From Comamonadaceae bacterium (GTDB lineage Bacteria; Pseudomonadota; Gammaproteobacteria; Burkholderiales; Burkholderiaceae_C), in the NCBI GenBank assembly GCA_013297875.1, contig JAAFIW010000005.1, positions 183,133 to 247,132 on the forward strand: 64,000 bases of DNA. The letters run 5' to 3'. Under the pieces are notes generated by a model. That model worked only from the letters and a program-made list of their open reading frames with translations. It was not told the origin of the DNA and ran no database searches. A program made the position numbers and the translations under genes. Position 1 is the first letter of the stretch. Each line of letters opens with the position of its first letter. Below are positions 16,648-24,023 of this stretch, piece by piece.

Positions 16648-17073
16648 ATGCGTCACCTGATCCTCATTCTGTACATTGTTCTGCTACCCCTGCGGGGTTG
16701 GGCAGGCGATGCCATGGCGGTACAGATGCTGCACGGTCAGACCCAAGCGACACCTGCAAGCGCTATGCATTCTGTAGCGGCTCCAGCAATATATTCATGG
16801 GCTGAAGGCGCTTTTGATGCAAAAAATCAGCACAACACGGCGCTGAAGGATTGCCACGAGCGCCTGACAGCATCGACGGAGGCTGACAAATCAGCCACAT
16901 CAATCGCAGTATGCGAAGGCTGCTCGGCCTGCCAACTGTGTCACTTCGTGGCCCTGACCCAGGACGCTGACGTTGCACCCCTGACCCAGTTGCCTGTGGC
17001 ACAGCACTCAGCGTACGCATCCACCTACCTTAGCGCCGAGCGCGCAGCCAGCTTCAAGCCACCCATTTCCTGA
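16648..17073 (+). CDS. Secreted Cys-motif protein, paralogue 1 (DUF2946-like)
   Basis: Protein of 141 residues, signal peptide residues 1-19. Residues about 44-60 (SVAAPAIYSWAEGAFDA) are encoded by a dispersed repeat read in frame. The centre has CEGCSACQLCH, a four-Cys metal-ligand motif, and the C-terminus reads SAERAASFKPPIS. The gene at 18610 shares the signal peptide style, the SACQLCH motif and the FKPPIS end, so the two are duplicates. The overall layout recalls DUF2946 proteins of copper operons, though I would not assert membership. ATG 16648 is the start that gives the signal peptide. Confidence 0.75.
   Translation: MRHLILILYIVLLPLRGWAGDAMAVQMLHGQTQATPASAMHSVAAPAIYSWAEGAFDAKNQHNTALKDCHERLTASTEADKSATSIAVCEGCSACQLCHFVALTQDADVAPLTQLPVAQHSAYASTYLSAERAASFKPPIS
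16762..16820 (+). repeat. Dispersed AGCTGCTTGAGCA repeat, copy 7 (inside CDS)
   Basis: Diverged copy (GTAGCGGCTCCAGCAATATA, then TTCATGGGCTGAAGGCGC) read in frame in the gene at 16648. The consensus TGA is CCA here. Confidence 0.75.
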
Positions 17074-17095
17074 TCTTCCCGCCCGTAGTCCGTCT

Positions 17096-17120
17096 GCAAT
17101 CGCCCGAACAGGGCCTTTGC
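17096..17120 (+). promoter_or_regulatory. Hairpin in the leader of the beta-barrel gene, copy 1
   Basis: GCAATCGCCC and GGGCCTTTGC around a GAACA loop. It lies between paralogue 1 and the next gene, and the block around it (CCGTAGTCCGTCTGCA to TTTACTTGTTTGGAGA) recurs after paralogue 2 with base changes in the stem. No U-tract follows directly, so it is not a classic terminator. Confidence 0.5.
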
Positions 17121-17148
17121 AACCTGGTTTACTTGTTTGGAGATCACA

Positions 17149-17805
17149 GTGAAACAACTTTTTTTCGGCTCCCTGCTTGCTGGCCTGTTGGTGGCCAGCT
17201 CCGCCCAAGCCGCCCCCATGGGCTTTAAAGACAGCACCATGCTGATGGCTGATTTCAGCCCCAAGTGGCGCGAGCTGTCGGCCAACTACGCGGTGACGCC
17301 GCGTGACGCGTTTGGCGCAGCCCTGCTGGCCATGCGCTCGGAGAATCAGCATGGCCCGCATGCCTTGCGGCGCAACGCCACGCTGGCCAGCTACACCCGG
17401 CTGGCGCAGCGCTGGAACATGCCCGAGGCGCAGGCCAATGTGTGGTTGTTCGCAGGCGTGGGCACCGTCTCAGGCAACGACTTTGCGGGCCAACGCACGC
17501 TGTGGTCGCCGGGCCTGCAGCTGGACTACGAAACCACCCGTGTGTATGTGGCCAGCACGCTGCGGCTGTATCGCGCCAGCCGTATCAACCACGACACGCT
17601 GTCGCTGCGCGCAGGTTTTTCGTTTTACGAAACCGACTATGACGAGCCCCAGCCGTGGTTGATCGTGGAGGCCAAGCGCAGCAAGGGCCTGATGGACAAA
17701 ACCGAGATCACACCGATGCTGCGGGTGATTCACAAGCGCTACTTCGTGGAGGCTGGTGTGAGCAACACCGGCCAGGGTCGCGTCAATTTCATGCTTAACT
17801 TTTAA
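17149..17805 (+). CDS. Predicted outer-membrane beta-barrel protein
   Basis: Protein of 218 residues from GTG 17149 (GGAG six bases upstream); an in-frame TTG at 17137 is the less likely start. A signal peptide ending AQA is followed by alternating aromatic and polar strands (VWLFAGVGTVSG, VYVASTLRLYRASRIN, LSLRAGFSFYETDYDE) and a C-terminal Phe (VNFMLNF), the mark of outer-membrane barrel proteins. An Asp/Glu-rich loop (DYDEPQPW) may bind metal. It lies between two metal genes. Family not recognised. Confidence 0.65.
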   Translation: MKQLFFGSLLAGLLVASSAQAAPMGFKDSTMLMADFSPKWRELSANYAVTPRDAFGAALLAMRSENQHGPHALRRNATLASYTRLAQRWNMPEAQANVWLFAGVGTVSGNDFAGQRTLWSPGLQLDYETTRVYVASTLRLYRASRINHDTLSLRAGFSFYETDYDEPQPWLIVEAKRSKGLMDKTEITPMLRVIHKRYFVEAGVSNTGQGRVNFMLNF

Positions 17806-17821
17806 CTAATCAGGACACATC

Positions 17822-18178
17822 ATGATGAACTCATTCGCTACAAAATACATAGCTGCTCCAGCAGTATTCATGTGGGCTGCTACCACTTTTCATGCTGCTA
17901 ACGCTGCTGAAAGCGTGCAGGCTACCGTCAACGGCATGGTCTGCGCGTTCTGCGCGCAGGGCATTGAAAAGCGGCTGGAAAAGCTGCCCGCCACCAAGGC
18001 GGTGTTTGTGGACTTGAAACGCAAGGTGGTGGCCGTCGAAGCCAAAGAAGGCCAGAAGCTGGACGGCAAAGCCATCAGCTTTGAGATCACCGAAGCGGGC
18101 TACGACGTGGTCAAGCTGGAAACCGTGCCCAAGTCGGTCGCGCAGATCAAGGGGGACATGAAAGCCAGCAAACCATGA
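17822..18178 (+). CDS. Periplasmic heavy-metal-associated (HMA) protein, MerP/CopZ-like
   Basis: Protein of 118 residues. The signal peptide (YIAAPAVFMWAATTFHAANA) is encoded by a dispersed repeat. The mature domain has an HMA fold with the CxxC motif in NGMVCAFCAQGIEKRLEKLP; the position two residues before the first Cys is Met, as in copper chaperones. YDVVKLET closes the fold. It overlaps the MerT-like gene by 4 bases (ATGA), so the pair probably works as a periplasmic chaperone and membrane transporter. Confidence 0.85.
   Translation: MMNSFATKYIAAPAVFMWAATTFHAANAAESVQATVNGMVCAFCAQGIEKRLEKLPATKAVFVDLKRKVVAVEAKEGQKLDGKAISFEITEAGYDVVKLETVPKSVAQIKGDMKASKP
17836..17895 (+). repeat. Dispersed AGCTGCTTGAGCA repeat, copy 8 (signal peptide of the HMA protein)
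   Basis: ACATAGCTGCTCCAGCAGTATT, read here in two pieces as ATAGCTGCTCCAGCA and GTATTCATGTGGGCT; the TGA of the consensus is CCA. In frame it reads IAAPAVFMWA. Confidence 0.85.
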
Positions 18179-18597
18179 GCACCGAAGGTGCGGTTCAACG
18201 CAGCGCTGACGGCACGGTTGAAACCCGCAGCAGCCTGTGGACCAGCGTGCTCAGCCTGTTTGCCAGCGGCAGCACCCTGGTGTGCTGCGCCCTGCCCGCA
18301 CTGCTGGTGGCAGTGGGTGCGGGTGCAGCGCTGTCGGGCCTGGTCTCGGCCGTGCCGCAGCTGGTGTGGCTCAGCGAGCACAAGCTGCCCTTGTTTGCGT
18401 TTGCCGGTGTGATGCTGGCGGCCAGCGGAGCCCTGCAATGGCACAACCGCCGCGCCCCCTGCCCGACTGACCCGGGCTTGCGCAACGCCTGCCTGCGCAC
18501 GCGGCGCACCGCCTGGCGGGTGTGGGGGCTGAGCGTGGCGGTGTATGCGGTGGGGGCGGGGTTTGCGTTTGTGCTGCCGTGGGTGATGGCTACCTGA
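18175..18597 (+). CDS. MerT-like membrane protein
   Basis: Protein of 140 residues with about three transmembrane helices. The first contains LVCCALPALLVAVGAG; a vicinal Cys pair in the first helix is the metal-accepting feature of MerT. A second Cys pair (CPTDPGLRNACLR) lies in the cytoplasmic loop, again as in MerT. The upstream partner has an HMA domain like MerP. No merA is present, and the gene stands among copper genes, so its cargo is more likely copper than mercury. Confidence 0.75.
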   Translation: MSTEGAVQRSADGTVETRSSLWTSVLSLFASGSTLVCCALPALLVAVGAGAALSGLVSAVPQLVWLSEHKLPLFAFAGVMLAASGALQWHNRRAPCPTDPGLRNACLRTRRTAWRVWGLSVAVYAVGAGFAFVLPWVMAT

Positions 18598-18609
18598 CGG
18601 ACAAACCAT

Positions 18610-19101
18610 ATGACCCACAACCGGTACGTGATCCTGACGCACACCATGCGTCGCGGACTATTGATCCTGCTCCTGGTGCTGCTGCCCCTGCGGGCTGTGA
18701 TGACCGATGCCATGGCCATCCAGATGATGGGCCCCGTACCAGCCAGTCCTGCTGGCGCTACTGATTCAATAGCTGCCTCAGCAGCATTTGCAGGGGCTAT
18801 CGACACTTTTGATAAGTCTGGCGCTCAAACCTCGCACGCTCAAACCCTGCCCGCGCCAGCCCCCATGATGGACTGCCCCGGCCATGCAGCGGCCAACCAG
18901 TCCTCGCAGCCAGACACTCCGACACCCGCATGGGCTGATTGCGGCAGTTGTTCGGCTTGCCAACTGTGCCATCTCAGTGCGCTGGCCACGGTGACCGCCC
19001 TGGTGAATGTGCCGCCGCTGCGCCAGGCTTCCCCCGCATCGCCAGCCACCCGCTACCTCAGCGCCGACCGCGCGCCCGGCTTCAAACCGCCCATTTCCTG
19101 A
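18610..19101 (+). CDS. Secreted Cys-motif protein, paralogue 2 (DUF2946-like)
   Basis: Protein of 163 residues from ATG 18610, or 151 from ATG 18646, which would place the signal peptide (MRRGLLILLLVLLPLRAVM) at the very N-terminus as in paralogue 1. A repeat-encoded SIAASAAFAGAIDTFDKS is followed by a region rich in Pro, Ala and His (MMDCPGHAAA) and then CGSCSACQLCH, the four-Cys motif shared with paralogue 1, and the FKPPIS end. Duplicated with its downstream leader. Presumed copper ligand. Confidence 0.75.
   Translation: MTHNRYVILTHTMRRGLLILLLVLLPLRAVMTDAMAIQMMGPVPASPAGATDSIAASAAFAGAIDTFDKSGAQTSHAQTLPAPAPMMDCPGHAAANQSSQPDTPTPAWADCGSCSACQLCHLSALATVTALVNVPPLRQASPASPATRYLSADRAPGFKPPIS
18756..18813 (+). 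repeat. Dispersed AGCTGCTTGAGCA repeat, copy 9 (inside CDS)
   Basis: AATAGCTGCCTCAGCAGCAT, then TTGCAGGGGCTATCGACA; the TGA position is TCA. Same reading frame as copies 7, 8, 10 and 11. Confidence 0.8.
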
Positions 19102-19123
19102 TCTTCACACCCGTAATCCGTCT

Positions 19124-19148
19124 GCAGCAGCCCAAAACAGGCTGTTGC
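19124..19148 (+). promoter_or_regulatory. Hairpin in the leader of the 19179 gene, copy 2
   Basis: GCAGCAGCCC and GGCTGTTGC around an AAAACA loop, in the same position relative to paralogue 2 as the hairpin after paralogue 1. Stem bases differ between the copies while pairing is largely kept. Confidence 0.5.
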
Positions 19149-19178
19149 AGGGTTTGTTTACTTGTCTGGAGAAGGTTT

Positions 19179-19481
19179 ATGAAGTTTCATTTTGGTGGTG
19201 TTTTCATGTTGCCGTGGCTCGCTGCGGCCCAGATCGCTGATCCCCTGAACCCGGCCAACCCGGCAGCGCCGGTCAGCTCAGTTGCCTACCGGTCGGTATT
19301 TGCCGATACGCCCACCGGCGTACAGCAGGAGGCGGCCGACTGGAAAAGAGCCAATGCAGAGGTCGGCCAGTTCCGCCGAGGGCATGTGGATATCTTGAAA
19401 TGGGAGGCGCAACAAGCACCGGCTGTGAAGGGCTTGCCCAGCCCGGCCGGTGGCCACGGCCCCCATGGGAGTCAGCCGTGA
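19179..19481 (+). CDS. Periplasmic protein preceding a TolC-like gene
   Basis: Protein of 100 residues, GGAGAAGG ribosome-binding site before ATG 19179. A short signal peptide (MKFHFGGVFMLPWLAAAQ) is followed by YRSVFADTPTGVQQEAADWKRANAEVGQF and a His/Gly-rich tail (GGHGPHGSQP). I recall this short protein as a regular companion upstream of TolC-like genes in Burkholderiales copper clusters, but its role is unknown. The stop overlaps the GTG start of the next gene. Confidence 0.7.
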   Translation: MKFHFGGVFMLPWLAAAQIADPLNPANPAAPVSSVAYRSVFADTPTGVQQEAADWKRANAEVGQFRRGHVDILKWEAQQAPAVKGLPSPAGGHGPHGSQP

Positions 19482-20914
19482 CGCGCCGCGCCGTGCACCG
19501 CGGGCCGTATCGTCTGGGCGTGCTGGCTACCGCTGCCCTGTTGGCCGGATGTGCATCCTTGTCGCCAGACGGTGGGGTTGCTGACGTACAGCAGGCGGTG
19601 GCGGCCAAGACCGGCGTAGCACAGCCCCTGCTGGCACGCGCACCGACCGCCGACACCCAGCAAGCCGTGGCCGATTGGCTGAAAGCGCCGCTGACGGCAG
19701 AGACCGCCGTGCGCATCGCGCTGCTGAACAACCCCGGCATGCAGGCGTCTCTGTCGGCGCTGGGGATCAGCGACGCCGATCGGGTGCAGGCCGGGCGTCT
19801 GCCCAACCCGCACTTTTCCATTGGTCGCTTCAAAGAGGGGGACAAGCTTGAACTGGAACGCATGCTGCGCTTTGACGTGGTGGGCCTGCTGTTTCTGCCC
19901 TGGCGCGCCGAGTACGCCGGCCAACAGGCGCAACTGGCCCGCATGCAGGCGGCCACCGAGGTGGTCAAGCTGGCCGCCGACACACGCAAGGCCTGGGTGA
20001 ACGCCGTGGCCGCACAGCAAACCGCCGGCTACATGCGCGATGTCAAACAAGCCGCTGAGGCCGGCGGCGAGTTGGCCCGCCGTTTGGCCCGGGTTGGCAA
20101 CTGGAGCAAGCTGAACCAGGCGCGCCAGCAAAGCGTGCTGGCCGATGCCACCGCGCAACTGGCACGGTCAGAACAAGCCGCGTTTGCCGCCCGCGAGCAG
20201 TTGATCCGGCTCATGGGCCTGTGGGGCACGCAAACCCGCTTCAGCCTGCCTGAGCGATTGCCGGACTTGCCCGGCAAGGTTCGCGAGATCAATGACGTGG
20301 AGGCGCAGGCCCTGCAGCAAAGGCTGGACGTGAAAAGTGCACAGGCCGAAAGCCAGTACGTGGCCAACAGCCTGGGCCTGACCCGCGCAAGTGGCTTCAT
20401 CAACGCACTGGACATTGGCTTGCTGCGCAGCACCACGCTGGACCGCGAAACCGGCGAGAAGGAAGTCAAGCGCGGCCCTGAAATCGAGCTGCCCCTGCCC
20501 ATCTTCGACTGGGGCCAGGCCCGCAATGCCCGCGCTCAGGCGGTGTACCTGCAATCGGCTGCGCGGGTGCGCGAGGTGGCCATCAATGCCCGCAGCGAAG
20601 CCCGCGAGGCCTACCACGGATACCGCACGGCCTACGACGTGGCGCGGCACTACCAAAGCGAGGTGGTACCACTGCGCAAGTTCATCCAGGAAGAGATGGT
20701 GCTGCGCTACAACGGCATGCTCGCCAGCGTGTTCGAACTGCTGGCCGACACGCAGGCCCATGCGCTGGCCGTGAACAGCAGCATCGAAGCGCTACGCGAT
20801 TTCTGGCTGGCAGATGCCGATCTGGACACCACCCTTTCGGGCACCTCGCCGGGCGGCATGGCCGCCATGAAGGCCGCCGCTGGCATCGCTGGCGGGCAAG
20901 CCAAAGGACATTGA
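19478..20914 (+). CDS. TolC-family outer membrane efflux lipoprotein
   Basis: Protein of 478 residues from GTG 19478 (overlapping the previous stop). The lipobox LLAGCAS (Cys near residue 26) marks an outer-membrane lipoprotein, as in CusC/OprM. Two TolC-type helical hairpins are visible: TAVRIALLNNPGMQASLSALGISDADRVQAGRLPNP and the later EIELPLPIFDWGQARNARAQAVYLQ. A heavy-metal export duct is likely, but no RND pump or periplasmic adaptor is in this window, so it either borrows a pump encoded elsewhere or works with the multicopper oxidase in secretion. Confidence 0.88.
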   Translation: MTRRAVHRGPYRLGVLATAALLAGCASLSPDGGVADVQQAVAAKTGVAQPLLARAPTADTQQAVADWLKAPLTAETAVRIALLNNPGMQASLSALGISDADRVQAGRLPNPHFSIGRFKEGDKLELERMLRFDVVGLLFLPWRAEYAGQQAQLARMQAATEVVKLAADTRKAWVNAVAAQQTAGYMRDVKQAAEAGGELARRLARVGNWSKLNQARQQSVLADATAQLARSEQAAFAAREQLIRLMGLWGTQTRFSLPERLPDLPGKVREINDVEAQALQQRLDVKSAQAESQYVANSLGLTRASGFINALDIGLLRSTTLDRETGEKEVKRGPEIELPLPIFDWGQARNARAQAVYLQSAARVREVAINARSEAREAYHGYRTAYDVARHYQSEVVPLRKFIQEEMVLRYNGMLASVFELLADTQAHALAVNSSIEALRDFWLADADLDTTLSGTSPGGMAAMKAAAGIAGGQAKGH

Positions 20915-20944
20915 TATGTCCAACGCAAACCTTGCCACCACCGC

Positions 20945-21039
20945 CGTCGTTCCCGCGCAGGCGGGAATCCAGCGGTCGATCGAACAACCCCCGCTGGCAC
21001 GCTGCCCGCGCCTGGATTCCCGCCTACGCGGGAATGACA
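20945..21039. repeat. Inverted pair of GTTCCCGCG...GCGGGAATCCAG palindromic units
   Basis: Left unit 20945-20972 and right unit 21012-21039 face each other; each is itself a palindrome (TTCCCGC...GCGGGAA). Such REP-like elements are common between proteobacterial genes. Here the pair lies between the TolC-like gene and the multicopper oxidase start, and could form a strong cruciform or mRNA hairpin. Confidence 0.85.
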
Positions 21040-21062
21040 GAACTATTGAAGGACTGATTGAC

Positions 21063-22499
21063 ATGAACAACACACTCGACCGACGCAAATTCTTCGCTGG
21101 TGCCGGCGCAGCCCTGGCCGCCACCGCCGTGAGCAAGGTTGCCATGGCCGCGTTGCCCGAGCCGGTGCAGCAAGCCAAGCCCGACACCATGCCGCCCTTC
21201 ATCCCCAACAGCGGCAGGCCATACAACCCCGTAGTCACGCTCAACGGCTGGACCTTGCCCTGGCGCATGAACAACGGCGTGAAAGAGTTTCACCTGGTGG
21301 CCGAACCCGTGGTGCGCGAGATGACACCCGGCTTCAAGGTCAATATGTGGGGCTACAACGGGCAGTCTCCGGGCCCCACCATCGAAGTGGTCGAAGGCGA
21401 TCGTGTGCGCCTGTTTGTCACCAACAAGCTGCCCGAGCACACCACCATCCACTGGCACGGCCAGCGCCTGCCCAACGGCATGGACGGCGTGGGCGGGCTG
21501 AACCAGAAGCAGATTCCGGTAGGCAAGACCTTTGTGTATGAGTTCGTCGCGCGTCGGCCGGGTACCTTCATGTACCACCCGCATGCCGACGAAATGACGC
21601 AGATGGCCATGGGCATGATGGGGTTCTGGGTGACACACCCCAAGCAGAAGCATCCACTGATCGACGAGGTGCAACGCGACTTCTGCTTTCTGCTCAACGC
21701 CTACGACGTCGACCCCGGCAGCATGACACCCAAGATCATGACCATGCTGGACTTCAACCTGTGGAGCTGGAACAGCCGCATCTTCCCCGGCATCGACACG
21801 CTGAACGTGCGGCACATGGACAAGGTGCGCATCCGGATCGGCAACCTGACCATGACCAATCACCCGATTCACCTGCACGGGCATGAGTTTCTGGTGACCG
21901 GCACCGACGGCGGGCCCACGCCCAAGAGCACGCGCTGGTACGAGGTAACCACCGACGTGGCGGTGGGCCAGATGCGGCAGATCGAATTTCTGGCCGACGA
22001 GGAAGGCGACTGGGCCTTTCATTGCCACAAGAGCCACCACACCATGAACGCCATGGGCCACGACGTGCCCACGATGATTGGCGTGGACCACCGCGGCCTG
22101 GTCAACAAACTGCTCAAGGTGGTACCCGACTACATGGTGATGGGTGAGCGCGGCATGGCCGACATGGGCGAGATGGAGATGCAAATCCCCGAAAACACAG
22201 CGCCCATGATGACAGGCACCGGCCCGTATGGCCCGATCGAGATGGGTGGCATGTTCACCACCTTGAAGGTGCGCAAAGACCAGAAGCCGGGGGATTACAA
22301 AGACCCTGGCAACTACAAGCAACCGCCCGGTACCCAGGCTTTTGAATGGACCGGTAGCCTGCCCGAGCCCGCACGCTTTCAAGCCGAGCAGATGGCCAAA
22401 GGCACTGCGGTGCCTGGGCTGGACAACCCGCCCGCTGCAAACACACCCGTTACCCCCATTCCATCGGTACGCAAGCCGATGGGCCACATGAAGCACTAA
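21063..22499 (+). CDS. Multicopper oxidase (copper-resistance type)
   Basis: Oxidises Cu(I) or a similar substrate with reduction of oxygen to water in the periplasm. Protein of 478 residues from ATG 21063, with a Tat signal (DRRKFFAGAGAALAATAVS). All four copper motifs are visible: HWHGQ (130-134), YHPHADEM (171-178), HPIHLHGHE (267-275) and HCHKSHHTMNAM (320-331), the last with the axial Met of the type 1 site. A Met-rich tail (MVMGERGMADMGEMEMQ) could bind Cu(I). Frames extending upstream to 20916 run through the REP pair and are rejected. Confidence 0.93.
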   Translation: MNNTLDRRKFFAGAGAALAATAVSKVAMAALPEPVQQAKPDTMPPFIPNSGRPYNPVVTLNGWTLPWRMNNGVKEFHLVAEPVVREMTPGFKVNMWGYNGQSPGPTIEVVEGDRVRLFVTNKLPEHTTIHWHGQRLPNGMDGVGGLNQKQIPVGKTFVYEFVARRPGTFMYHPHADEMTQMAMGMMGFWVTHPKQKHPLIDEVQRDFCFLLNAYDVDPGSMTPKIMTMLDFNLWSWNSRIFPGIDTLNVRHMDKVRIRIGNLTMTNHPIHLHGHEFLVTGTDGGPTPKSTRWYEVTTDVAVGQMRQIEFLADEEGDWAFHCHKSHHTMNAMGHDVPTMIGVDHRGLVNKLLKVVPDYMVMGERGMADMGEMEMQIPENTAPMMTGTGPYGPIEMGGMFTTLKVRKDQKPGDYKDPGNYKQPPGTQAFEWTGSLPEPARFQAEQMAKGTAVPGLDNPPAANTPVTPIPSVRKPMGHMKH

Positions 22500-22510
22500 A
22501 AGGAAATCGT

Positions 22511-23152
22511 GTGAATACTATTAAATTGATAGCTGCTCTAGCATTAAATGCATGGGCTGCAACCGCTTTTGCCCAACACTCCGGTCATGGTCATGCGCAC
22601 GGGAGTGGTCTCGGTCACAGCCAGGCCAGCCGGGCGACGGCTGAACCCCCTACGTCCAGCTACGCAGGCGAGCAAGGTCGCGACATCAAGTCCCTGTCAG
22701 AAGCGGATGTCAAAGGCCTGCTATCGGGCGCTGGAGCGGGCTATGCTAAAGCCGCCGAACTCAATGGCTACCCCGGCCCGGCCCACGTGCTGGAATTGGC
22801 ACCCCAGCTTGGCTTGCGCGCCGACCAGCAAAACGCCACCCAGCAACTCATGGCCGCGCACCAAGCCGCGGCGCGCGAGCTGGGTGCGCAGCTGGTAGCA
22901 GCCGAGCGCGCACTGGACGCGGCCTTTGCCACCCGCCAGATTGACGCGCAGCGCCTGCAAGCGCTCACCCAGCGCATCGGCAGCCTGCAAGCCAGCCTGC
23001 GTGCTGAGCACCTGCAAACCCATCTGGCGCAAACCGCGTTACTGGAGCCGCAGCAGGTGGCGCGCTATGCCAGCTTGCGTGGCTACACCACGGCCACACC
23101 GTTACCCCGTTCCCTCACCCCCACCATCCCTGGCACCCGTACCACTCCCTAA
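22511..23152 (+). CDS. Periplasmic Spy/CnrR-like metal-stress protein
   Basis: Protein of 213 residues from GTG 22511, with AAAGGAAA just upstream. The signal peptide (LIAALALNAWAATAFAQ) is encoded by a dispersed repeat. The mature N-terminus is His-rich (HSGHGHAHGSGLGHSQ), then comes a long helical region with Spy/CpxP-like features (a YPGPAHVLELAPQLGL start and alternating heptad-like helices to residue 190). Such proteins bind metal or unfolded protein in the periplasm. Follows the multicopper oxidase closely and is probably co-transcribed. Confidence 0.75.
   Translation: MNTIKLIAALALNAWAATAFAQHSGHGHAHGSGLGHSQASRATAEPPTSSYAGEQGRDIKSLSEADVKGLLSGAGAGYAKAAELNGYPGPAHVLELAPQLGLRADQQNATQQLMAAHQAAARELGAQLVAAERALDAAFATRQIDAQRLQALTQRIGSLQASLRAEHLQTHLAQTALLEPQQVARYASLRGYTTATPLPRSLTPTIPGTRTTP
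22516..22574 (+). repeat. Dispersed AGCTGCTTGAGCA repeat, copy 10 (signal peptide of the Spy-like protein)
   Basis: TTGATAGCTGCTCTAGCATT, then AAATGCATGGGCTGCAACCG; the TGA position is CTA. In frame it gives IAALALNAWAA. Confidence 0.85.
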
Positions 23153-23169
23153 GTTGAAAGGACAGCACA

Positions 23170-23982
23170 ATGAAAACTCTTACCACTATCAAATCTATAG
23201 CTGCTGTAGCGCTTCTAGCTTGCTCCACAGCCACTCTTTCCCATACAGACAAGCCCCACAGCAGTAAACCGGCGGTTGTCAAGAAAGAACAGCAGGCCTG
23301 GGGCATAGCAGGCGATGCCAAAGACGCCAAGCGCACCATAGCCATCAGCATGAGCGACAACATGCGTTTTTCGCCCGACAAGATCGACGTCAAGCAGGGT
23401 GAAACCGTCAAGATCGTTCTGACCAATACCGGCAAAGTACTGCACGAGTTGGTGATTGGCACCAAAAAAGTGTTGGACGACCATGCCGCCCAGATGGTGA
23501 AGTTCCCCAACATGGAGCACGACGAACCCCATATGGCCCATGTGAGCCCTGGCAAAAAAGGTGAGATCGTCTGGACCTTCAACCGCCCCGGCGAGTTTGA
23601 CTTTGCCTGTCTGATTGCCGGGCATTACCAGGCCGGTATGGTGGGCAAAATAAGCGTGGTAGCTGCGCCGGGCAAAGCGGCTGCACTCGACAACGTGGTG
23701 CCACAAAACCTGGTGACCAGCATTTCGACCACCACAGCAACCGTCAGCACGCCGGAAATGGCCGAAGCCGAGGTGCGCAAGGTCGATAAAGAGGCCAAAA
23801 AAGTCACCCTCAAACACGGCCCGATCAAAAGCCTGGACATGCCCTCCATGACCATGGTGTTCCAGGTCAAGGATCCCGCTTTGCTGGACAAGCTGGTGGC
23901 GGGCGACAAGGTGAAAATCAGCGCCGAACAGCAGCAAGGCGCGTATGTGTTGACAGGCATCGAAAAGCTTGTTGCGCCGTAG
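23170..23982 (+). CDS. Cupredoxin-CusF fusion protein
   Basis: Periplasmic protein of 270 residues. Signal peptide residues 1-25 (repeat-derived). Residues 55-165 form a cupredoxin with ligands His92 (VLHELVIG), Cys147, His152 and Met157 (FACLIAGHYQAGM). Residues 195-268 form a CusF-type OB fold (LKHGPIKSLDMPSMTMVFQVKD) with His216 and Met227/Met229 as candidate Cu(I) ligands; the Trp that packs on copper in CusF is replaced by Met224. Fusing the two puts an electron-transfer or copper-carrying domain beside a Cu(I) chaperone, suggesting handover to the multicopper oxidase or the TolC-like duct. Confidence 0.85.
   Translation: MKTLTTIKSIAAVALLACSTATLSHTDKPHSSKPAVVKKEQQAWGIAGDAKDAKRTIAISMSDNMRFSPDKIDVKQGETVKIVLTNTGKVLHELVIGTKKVLDDHAAQMVKFPNMEHDEPHMAHVSPGKKGEIVWTFNRPGEFDFACLIAGHYQAGMVGKISVVAAPGKAAALDNVVPQNLVTSISTTTATVSTPEMAEAEVRKVDKEAKKVTLKHGPIKSLDMPSMTMVFQVKDPALLDKLVAGDKVKISAEQQQGAYVLTGIEKLVAP
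23183..23223 (+). repeat. Dispersed AGCTGCTTGAGCA repeat, copy 11 (partial, inside signal peptide)
   Basis: CTATCAAATCTATAGCTGCT followed by GTAGCGCTTCTAGC; the TGA position is GTA and the TGGGCT block is lost. Same frame as copies 7-10. Confidence 0.6.
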
Positions 23983-24023
23983 CGCAACTGAAAGTAGAGC
24001 CACTGACACATTGGAGCCCTCAA

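Noticed and set aside
18175..18597. True mercury resistance operon
   Set aside because: MerT- and MerP-like genes are present but no merA; the surrounding genes are copper-related.
21024..22496. 490-residue minus-strand frame opposite the multicopper oxidase
   Set aside because: His/Val-rich antisense shadow of a gene with intact copper motifs on the other strand.
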